DNA of 64,000 nucleotides, from positions 19,698,954 to 19,762,953 of the forward strand of contig NC_064775.1 of assembly GCF_011397635.1 (NCBI RefSeq), written 5' to 3'. The notes beneath the pieces are model-generated. The model was not told the DNA's origin. It was given only the letters and a program-made list of their open reading frames with translations, and made no database searches. The stretch is from Epinephelus fuscoguttatus (lineage: Eukaryota; Chordata; Actinopteri; Perciformes; Serranidae). The translations under genes were made by a program, and so were the position numbers. Below are positions 36,301 to 46,500 of this stretch, one piece after another; positions within the stretch are counted from its first letter, which is position 1, and every line of letters begins with the position of its first letter.

Positions 36301-39300
36301 CTGGCAGGACCACGGCAGCAGCACAACCACACACGTCACGCTGTCCAGGCACCGCTGCGGTATGAGTTAATCTGAGAGACAGTGGAGCACAAAGGCTCCG
36401 GAGAAGAAGCCGAGTTAGTGACATCCAGACAAAGACATCACTATGTTTCCTGTCTGGATAGTGGCACAGAAATCAAGTCTTTTTTAGACACATATAACCA
36501 TGTTTCCTGCTGGGATAGTGCCATGAAAAGCAGTTGTGTTTTTACTGAGTCATCGCTGCGTCTCCAACTTGAATAGTGCAACAAAAGTGGTTGTTTCGTT
36601 CTTGATGTGCCAGACCTGACATTGACATCATACCGGACAGGATGTGAGTGTGTCTGTGACTTCCTGTACAGACTGAAGGCTGCTGGAAACTGTCAGGAAA
36701 CTGTCCAATTTGACAGCAGCTTTTTGTCACCGCCTCCTGCTGCAGCTGCCCGATCTCGTCCACTTTCCAAGCGAGACGCAGTTCATCTTGAACGAGGTTA
36801 ATGCTATGTTTCCTACCAGGCTAGTGCAACCAACAGCCGTTGTTATTTACTGAGACATCACTGCGTTTCCTGCCAGGATAGTGCCATGAAAAGCAGTTGT
36901 TTTTTTACAGAGACAAGTGCTGCGTTTCCTTCTGCCCCCCAAACCAGGTATTTTAATCCAAAACAGGCTCTTTTCCTAACCATAACCAAGTGTTTTTTTG
37001 TGCCTGAATATAACCACAGTGCTGTTGAAATGTGAAGTGTCAACATTCTCGCTACATAATAAGGTGCAAGTGTATCATATCCATGGCTGACAGAAATGTA
37101 CAATGCCATTATTGTTTTCTGGGAACTCAGTTACAACAAAACAGCAAAAGAATACCTTGAGCAGCTTCAGCTACAGTGGAAGCAGAACTAGATATTTTAA
37201 AACAATGGGTTAGCACTAATAAGCTATCATTGAATGTAGATAAAACTAAATAGATAATATTTGGACATCAGAAAACTATAACCAAGTACAAATTATGATC
37301 AGTAATACTGAAATAGAAAGAGTTATATGTGAACAAATATTTGGGATTACTTACTGGGTGGAGGTTTGGGGAAAAATGATCACATATCTGATTTACTTGC
37401 TTCAGACGAGAGCCATCAGAATCATAAACAGAGCTGATTATTGCTAACCTACAAATAAACTATTCATAAATTCACAGGCGCTCAAATTTAGTGAACTAGA
37501 TCTTATAATAGCATCACTGATGTACAAATCATACAATAGTATGTTACCAGACTGTATCCAGAGGTTGTTTCTAATAAGGGAATGGTCTAGAAACAGAAAT
37601 GAAAGTGTGAAATAAACATAACAGATTTAAAATAAAAAAAAAATTCAAACACATGATGATTAACAAATATGAAACTAAAGTACAAACACCAGAGTGTATG
37701 TGAAACGTGTTTGGGATATTTGGAGAGACAATAGGCCTGTATCTTACTATATAATGACGAAAACTCTGTCTGTGGGTGTGTGTGTGTGTGTGTCTGTTCC
37801 ACGTTTTTCTCCTCACTGACTTTGTCAATCCATGTGAAATTTGGCACAGTGGTAGAGGGTCATGGGAGGATGCGAATGAAGCAATATTACATCAATTGGC
37901 CAAAGAGGGGCGCTGTAGCAACTTATTGAATTTGCAAACTTTGAATAGGCATATCTCATGCCCCGTATGTCTTAAAGACCTGAAACTTTGCACAGAGATG
38001 CCTCTCCTCATGAGGAACACATTTGCCTCAAGAACCCATAACTTCCGGTTACATAGATTTTCCGCTATTTTGATTTTTTTTTTTTTGAAAAACTCTTAAA
38101 ATCGATCTCTTCCTAGGAAGTTTGAGCGATCTGCATGGAACTCGGTGAACATAATCTAGGGACCAATATCTAAAGTTCCCTCTTGGCAAAAGTTGGAAAA
38201 CTTACTAAAACTGAGCTTCTATAAGGCAATGAATATTGCGGAGGGCGTGGCTCATCACATAAAGGTGTATAACATCTCAAGGGTTTCACCCATCACGCAA
38301 CTTTGTAGGCATATGACCACACATAATCTGAGGGGACCCCTCCATTATTGACCCCATCAAACAAAATGGGGGTGCTAGAGAGCTAATTTCTTATCTAGGC
38401 CCAACCGCCATATGGATTTTTACTAAACTTGGTAGATATGTAGAACAGGACACCTCAAGGTGACTGTAGAAATGTAACTCTAATTGGCAACTGGGTGGCG
38501 CTATAACAACAGAAAAATGCTTAAAAATGGCTAAAATGCAACCAATTACTGTGGCTCCCCCTGTGGCCGAATGTTTTGTTGTTGTTTTTCTAATATTTGG
38601 TATGACATGGTATGGTATGCTGTACTCAATGGGTATGGTCTAGTACTGTATATATGCTTTGTTTCTCTCAGTTTCTTATTGCTCTATACATTTTAAAGGA
38701 AGCTGACAAAAATAATTAATGTTAAAAGTGTAAGTGAAGTTTTTATTTTCAAAGTCTGCAGTCTGGCAGAGTCCTCTCGTCAGGTGTCATTGCTCACAGC
38801 TGAGCCTAATAGTTTGCTCAAGCTCAGATGTGTCTGAAAGGAGACACATCAATCTTCCCCTCTGTATCAAGTTTTCTGAATAGGAAATATAAATTACTTG
38901 TGTGGGAAGATTTGAGCGCTTTTGAGATGCAGCTGATGAACAGAAATGAAAGTAGAAAATGACATGTTACATGTGGTAGATCTTTTTAGTGTGATTATGT
39001 GCATGGCTAAGTCTGGTGAATAGCATATGGAACTTGTTATTTTTAAGTACATTTTTGGGATAAGTTTGAGCGCATTTACATGCACACTAATAAACCGATC
39101 ATTATCTGATTTCTGGAGTTACCTGATTATTCAAGTGGTCATGTAAACAGCATAATCCGATAGGCTTTATCAGATAAAAGCCATTATCTGATAATGAGAA
39201 ATCAGATAAACACATCTAGCTTTTTCCCTTTTTGTGTATTTTGAGCTACTAAGGCTACTGTAGTAGTGTGAGCCTCAAGTTATTCTGGGTAATGCAGATT

Positions 39301-39979
39301 TGTCTTTTAATTCTCATTTAAAGCAAACCTCACGGACTGCATTTTTTCATCTGCGTAATATTGCGAAAATTAGGCCTATCCTGACCCGAAAAGATGCAGA
39401 AAAATTGGTCCACGCTTTTGTTACCTCAAGGCTGGATTACTGTAACTCTCTATTATCAGGTAGCTCTAGTAAGTCCTTAAAAACTCTCCAGCTAATTCAG
39501 AATGCAGCAGCACGTGTACTCACAGGAACTAAGAAACGCGATCATATCTCTCCTGTTTTAGCTTCTCTGCACTGGCTCCCTGAAAAATCCAGAATTGAAT
39601 TTAAAATCCTACTGTTAACTTATAAAGCTCTAAATGGTCAAGCTCCATCATATCTTAGAGAGCTCATAGTGCCATATTATCCCACCAGAACACTGCGCTC
39701 TGAGAACGCAGGGTTACTCGTGGTCCCTAAAGTCTCCAAAAGTAGATCAGGAGCCAGAGCCTTTAGCTATCAGGCTCCTCTCCTGTGGAATCATCTTCCT
39801 GTTACGGTCCGGGAGGCAGACACCGTCTCCACATTTAAGACTAGACTTAAGACTTTCCTCTTTGATAAAGCTTATAGTTAGGGCTGGCTCAGGCTTGTCC
39901 TGTACCAGCCCTTAGTTAGGCTGACTTAGGCCTAGTCTGCCGGAGGACCCCTCTATAATACACCGGGCCCCTTCTCTCC

Positions 39980-40013
<34 letters not shown>

Positions 40014-40366
40014 TCCTATTACTGCATCTAGCTAACCCGGCCATTCTGGATGTCACTAACTCGGCTTCTTCTCCGGAGCCTTTGTGCTCCACTGTCTCTC
40101 AGATTAACTCATATCACAGCGGTGCCTGGACAGCGTGACGTGTGTGGTTGTGCTGCTGCCGTGGTCCCGCCAGATGCCTCCTGCTGCTGCTGCCATCATT
40201 AGTCATTAGTCATACTTCTTCTGTTATTATACACATATGATTATTGTCACACATGTATACTGCCAGATATTAATACATACTTTCAACATATTGTACCGCA
40301 GTAACCAGAACTATAACTATAATATTATTACTTTCATTAATGTTGTTGTAAGCTACTGTCATTACC

Positions 40367-40408
<42 letters not shown>

Positions 40409-43400
40409 ATATGGATTACTGTTAATTTATTATGCTGATCTGTTCTGTACGACATCTATTGCACGTCTGTCCGTCCTGGAAGAGGGATCCCTCCTCAGTT
40501 GCTCTTCCTGAGGTTTCTACCATTTTTTTTCCCCGTTAAAGGGTTTTTTTTGGGGAGTTTTTCCTTATCCGCTGTGAGGGTCTTAAGGACAGAGGGATGT
40601 CGTATGCTGTAAAGCCCCGTGAGGCAAATTGTGATTTGTGATATTGGGCTCTATAAATAAAATTGATTGATTGATAATGTAGTAACCGTTGTTGTGCTAC
40701 TGGAAACAATGAGAAGCAGCTGTGTACGTTCGGTGTAAGGAGGAATAAACAGTTAACAAGTCATCTGCTGAGTCCACATTATTATGTGAAAAGAATACTC
40801 CGACGATTTGGGAGTTATGCCCTTTCTCTATCATTTTCATATTGAGACAGCGGTTAGCATGGCACTTGTAGGGGGTCAGTGCATCTTGCGCGGAGGGATA
40901 CACCGGTGAGCAACAGCTGCTCTGGGACAGGTACGCTAGGTCACTCGGTAAAAGCAAACATATCATCCTCCTGATGATATATCTCCCCAACGATGGTAGC
41001 ACCGAGGGAGTGGAGGATTCAGCCTCTCTTCTCGCCTGCTCAGCATGCAACACATGGAGTTCCTCATCTGTATGCTCTGGCTCAAACAGGTATGGCTCTG
41101 GATCTGTGTCTGCTACAAGAAACTCTTCAAAATCGCATTTAAAGTCGTCCATTGCAGCTACTAAAATCCGGAGATATCGCTAGGCTAAATAAACAGCTGA
41201 GTTTTGTTTACAAGCTACGTCTGTGCCTGCTCACTGGTGTATCCCTCCGTGGATCACAGCGCAGGACGTACTGACCCCCTATAAGCGCAATGCTAAACGC
41301 TGAGACCCAGCCACTGGACGTACAGACACAAAAAAGATATCGATCATGTTGTCTCAACATGAAAATGATAGAGAAAGAGCATAACTCCCAAATCGTCGGA
41401 GTATTCTTTTATGTAAAGATACACAGTGAAGACATAACATAATCCTAACACAGCAAAGCTGTTACCTGCAGCCTTCGCTTGCAAAGCTAACGCTACTAAC
41501 ATTAGGTCAGTCCAAGTAATTAGTGGAAACATGCTAACATGCTAACGTTACACACAAATTAGTAGTAAAGTAAGACCTGTTCATAAATGTTCTGGTGCAG
41601 CTCTGAATTTCTTATAAACTGAGGACAACTGCCTGCTGTATATTTGTGTTCATGGTCACAGTCACAGATAATTTTACATGATGCTCCTTCGTTATCCACC
41701 ATGACATCAAAAGTACAACCAAGTCTTCATAGATACATCTCTGGTAAAACTGTTAGGTGTTATGTGTTCAGCGATGCCCGTTGCGTACTGCTTACTCGAA
41801 GAAAACTGTAAACACGGCTCCTTCTTCTGTGGTTTAATCGCTGCGGCTGCTGCGGGCGAGCAGAATCGCTTCTGCCTCGGGTGCCTATTCTGGTTTGCTG
41901 ACTTCCGCTGTGTGTCCGACCCGAGCGAGGCTATGCTAAATAGCCATATAGAGAAAGGCTTTTTTGTCGCTGTTGGGTTCAAATAAATATGTGGATCTTC
42001 AAGGGGGGTGATACGAACTAGGGACAGTTTTATTAATGGTAAAAAGTTCTGCACAGCTGCTTTAAATTTTTAAACTTTTATTTTATCTTACTTACACGTT
42101 ATGCACTTTGTGTGACAAGTTTATATACAACACACTTGTATATTGCACTTTGCAGTACTTTTACTCTGAATCTACCCAAAGTATGTAAAATTGGCTCCAC
42201 ATTGATAAACTACACATTAGAATGCTTTCACATGTATTTGTTAATGATAAAAACAAACAGTACTGTAAGAATATAAGCTGTCAGCATGATGACTTTATTT
42301 TGCAAATATATGACTTGCGTACTTTTCGAGGTTTTTCAAGGATATGAGTACCTACTGTAACAGGAAGTTTGAGTTTTATGTCATGTACTTGGGGAGAAAT
42401 CCAGTTGAAGGACTGAATCTTGTAAACCAGGTTTTTTTGATTATCAGATTATTGAAGTGCACGTAAACGCATCGAATCGGCTTATTACCATTACCTGATT
42501 ATTCCCAGTTATCTGATTATTGTGCGCATGTAAATGTGCTCAATGAGCAGGCAGAGACCTACTGTACAAAATATGGGTTAAAAACACTTTTAGTGTAAGA
42601 GCTGCATCCATAAATGTCTCATAAAGGTCAACAAAGGCTGTTGTCACCGGTGATGAATCGATTTGAACACAAAAGTCATCACAGCAAACATTCTGTGGCA
42701 CAGCTGCTGGTCAATTCACTGTATCTACTTGCTCTTAATGTGTCATGGACTGAAGAAATCAATAGGTTAGAAGAAGAAATACGACCTAAAGTGTTGCAAG
42801 CATTTGTGGTCACATGATCCACGGCCAAAAAATCTTACAATAACACATGGCATGCAGAGATAATGGAAATGAGGAGTCCTCAGGAGACTCTGCAGCAGCT
42901 TTCAGCCAAGAGTTCAGATTCTCATCAGACTTTCTTAACCCAAAATATTTTATTATTCAAATGAAAAAAGCTAAATTACTACCCACTTTTCCATGTATAA
43001 ATCCTCTCAAATAGTTTTTATCTCATTTTGACAGTGTAACAGTATCATACTTTGCAATAGCTTGTTTGCAACTCTTCACCGAGGCTAAATTCTTGTCCTT
43101 CTTCTTTTAAAGGCTGCACAATTTAGACTCAGTCTTGTGCATCATTTTTTACTCATTTCCCCAAAATTAACCTCACATTTTTGGGGATCTCAACAAGAAT
43201 TTAAATTTATATTTTAAAATAAAGTTATGTTTGATGTTGAAGAGCGTTTTCTGCATGTCAGCAGATTTAAAGCACAATATTTGTATTTTTTTTTTTTTTC
43301 AGAGAAGAGTGAGGCAAATCCAAAGTGACCAAATATGGTTCTTAATTGTGTGTGGAAATGCAGTTATGACAGCCATGATGGCTTTATGATGATGATTTTA

Positions 43401-43475
43401 TACCTAATATTTATAATTCTGATTTTTATCTAGTCATTTTTTTAACTTTTATTTAACTTTTTTATTTTATAACTG

Positions 43476-43506
<31 letters not shown>

Positions 43507-46500
43507 ATATATATATATAACTTTTGAGCTATTTTTTATGTTTTCCCTTCAAATAATTTAACACATATTTACTTTTGCACATCCAGATTAATATTTTTGT
43601 AAAACTGGCACAAAACTGGCCTGCATTCAGCCCATTAAAAAAAAAAAAAAAAGTAAAGTAGCAAAGCATTAATTTAAACAGAAAAGGTGGTGCATTGAAA
43701 ACCCTTTGGTGCACAGGCGCACTGCCTTTTAATACGGCAGAGTTTAATTCACTTCAGTTCAAAGAGGCTTTATTGTCATGGAAAATGCATGTTTAAAGCA
43801 AATGTGAAATTAAAACAAAAATTGTATGTACAGTTACTAAAGATCTGACACACCCACCAAATGACAGAAAATGTACCTCAAAGCCAGCTGTGCACTGTTT
43901 CAAACCATTTCTCACAATTTCAAGGAAACATGTCGTTCAACCTGGAAAATGTAGCAAAATTGTGCTGCCATTTTCAGACTGAACATGCCTCTGTGGAGCT
44001 TTCTTATTCTGGAACACATATATTGTAGATATTTGTTATGTTATAGTACCTTTTAAAAGTGCCTTTGTCATATTTTTATTGTAATTTCTCCTTGCTGTAT
44101 TTATATTCTTAAGTGCTGCAGTACTTTGCCTTATTTTTATTTCCTCTTAATATTTTCAGAAAACCACTGGTAGCTGCTACGTTTTTACGAGATTTATTAC
44201 AAATTGTAAAGTCCTCACTCACCACTGTATGCTTTACTCCAGGGCTGGTTGGCCATCTTTGATCTTTTATATTATGTAAAAAAATATAAACAGAAAATAT
44301 ATATATTTATATTCATAAAGCCATACTGGGTAAACATCCATCGTACATTTGTGCTTTGATTGAACAGAGATCTGATTGTACCTACAGTATGAGATCTCAA
44401 GACTTAGTTTTGCTGTTTATAGTTTATAGTTTAGGACAGAAAGATAAAGAATACATAAAATAATACAGGTGATAACAAAGTATGTTTGATTGCAACAACA
44501 AAAAAACAGCAATAATAGTATCCATTTAAAAGCAGAAAATGTGAGTATGTGATGTGTAAGTCGATGTTAGTGTCATAAGGCATGCGTGTGTGTGTGTGTG
44601 CATGTGCATGAGAGGGCTAATAGTTATACTGTGTTGACCCTTGAGCAGTTGTAAAAATGCATTACAATGAGTAAAACAAATGAAAACATGGACAATAATA
44701 CAAGAGGAGGAAAATTACAAAACAGCAGTTAATTTTTTTTTTTCGGGCATCTTATGTAACACTTTATTGAGATACAGGTTTTTACCAGGTGGAAAAATAT
44801 CATTCCATATTTTAGTTCCCCTAAATCTAATTGAAAAGTGACCTTTACAAGTCAGAAATTTAGGAAGATGAAGATCTGATGAGTTAAGTAAGTCCAGTTG
44901 TTTTAGTTTAGCTGTAAAATAAGTTGTGAACTGCTCAGGAATATTCCCTTCACTGAAAAGTATTTTGTAAATAAGAACACATACTCAAAAAATAAAAATG
45001 TCATAAAAAGTGAGAATCTGAAGTCTCTGAAATAAAGCAGCAGATGACATGTGTAACTCTGATCAGGTTGCAATCCTGACAAAACATTTCTGGAGGACCA
45101 ACATTTTATGTAGAGTAGTTGGAAAAGTATTTTGCTTAAACTATATTACAATTGTACAATTGTCTCTTCGTAGTGCTCAGACTGAGCTGGGAAAAAAAAA
45201 CTTTTATGTTCTCTGCTCCTCTCACTTGGAATAACCTTTGAAAAGATTTGAAATTGAGTTGAAAAGTGAATTGGTCTCTGACTGATTTTAAAGCTCTCAT
45301 AAGGATGAATGAATGGGTTGGTTCTTGTCATTGTGCGTAGGTGTTCCAATATTTCTACATGAAACTGCATATAATTTATGTTTTTTTTATTGTGTGGTTG
45401 TTTGGCTGTAACTTTTTGGATGCTGCTGTCTGGGTAAATATGGGTAAAGTGAAGTGAAGTGAAGTGAAGAGAAGTGACGTGACGTGATGTGACGTGATTT
45501 AAAGTAAAGTGAAGTAGGCTAAAGTGAAGTGAAGTGAAGTGAAGTAAGTGGAGTGGAGTGGAGTGAAAAAAATTAAAAAACCTATTGGTAACAAATCGTA
45601 TTCTGATTCTTTTTCTTAAAACAGGAAAAGTTACACTTAAATGCTAAAAAGAAGTCATAAATTTTGATTGTGCTTGATTTGCTTGATGATTGTGCTCATT
45701 AGGTCACATCACCTACTCAAAGCTGGGCAACATTTTAAAAACCTTCAGTTCGACTGTGCACTTTTGTTGGTTCTGTGTGTGTGGACAATCAGGGCTCTAG
45801 TTTCCCGGCGCAGCGCAGGTGGTGCAGGGTGGCGAACCCCGTGCAGAGCTAGTTTCGAGCAGCGCAACCCCAGGCGCGCTCAGTTTGGTAGTTTGGCAGA
45901 CCGAGGTGCGCTGAGATGGATGTGGAGCAGGGGGAGCGCAGCCGGTGTAAGCTGAAGTTTGGCTGACCGGCAGACAGTGCGCACACATCACCAAAACCTC
46001 ACAGGCAGGTTTCCAGAATATCAGGCACATTAACAATGCAATAAAAAGCCACAAAAACCACGATTCAATGCAACTATCTGCAATCAGCACATAAATGTAT
46101 CTCTATATTGACTGTCCCGTCACATCTGATGTCAGATCAAAGGGGATTGGCACCGTTTGGCACGTTTGGCACGCGTAATGGAAACCCAACCTGATTTGAT
46201 TAACACAGCTGCAAACTAATGAGTTCACATCCCTCTCAGCCAACCACAAACAGCCACAGCATCAGATAGGGAGTATATATTCAGCATCTGTCATCTTAGA
46301 AAAGTCAAAAGAAAAGAAACAGAGTGAGACTGCGAGAGAGAAAGAGAAAGCACGCGCACGCACAAGAGAAACGCAACATTGATTTACAATTGTGGTGACC
46401 TCCTCCCAGGCTACCTTTGCATCATCAGCCCGTGGAGGTCTGCTCGCAGCTCCGTATATTCAGACACTGTGAGCTTGGACCTTAACATAATTTCCTCCTG

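Larger units (their letters stand above)
39066..42543. mobile_element. Large terminal-inverted-repeat element carrying two later insertions
   Basis: The left end reads TTGAGCGCATTTACATGC (39066-39083). The right end reads GCATGTAAATGTGCTCAA (42526-42543), an inverted match with one difference. Subterminal sequence on both sides is full of ATCTGATTAT/ATAATCAGAT words (39100-39220 and 42430-42520). The interior is occupied by a LINE copy (39298-40677) and a fold-back segment (40690-42060), so the element itself contributes only a few hundred bases. No transposase frame of its own is visible, and no clear target duplication was found. Confidence 0.55.

Noticed and set aside
37571..37847. Minus-strand frames with THTHTH stretches
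   Set aside because: Produced by the (TG)n run at 37780-37795 and LINE debris.
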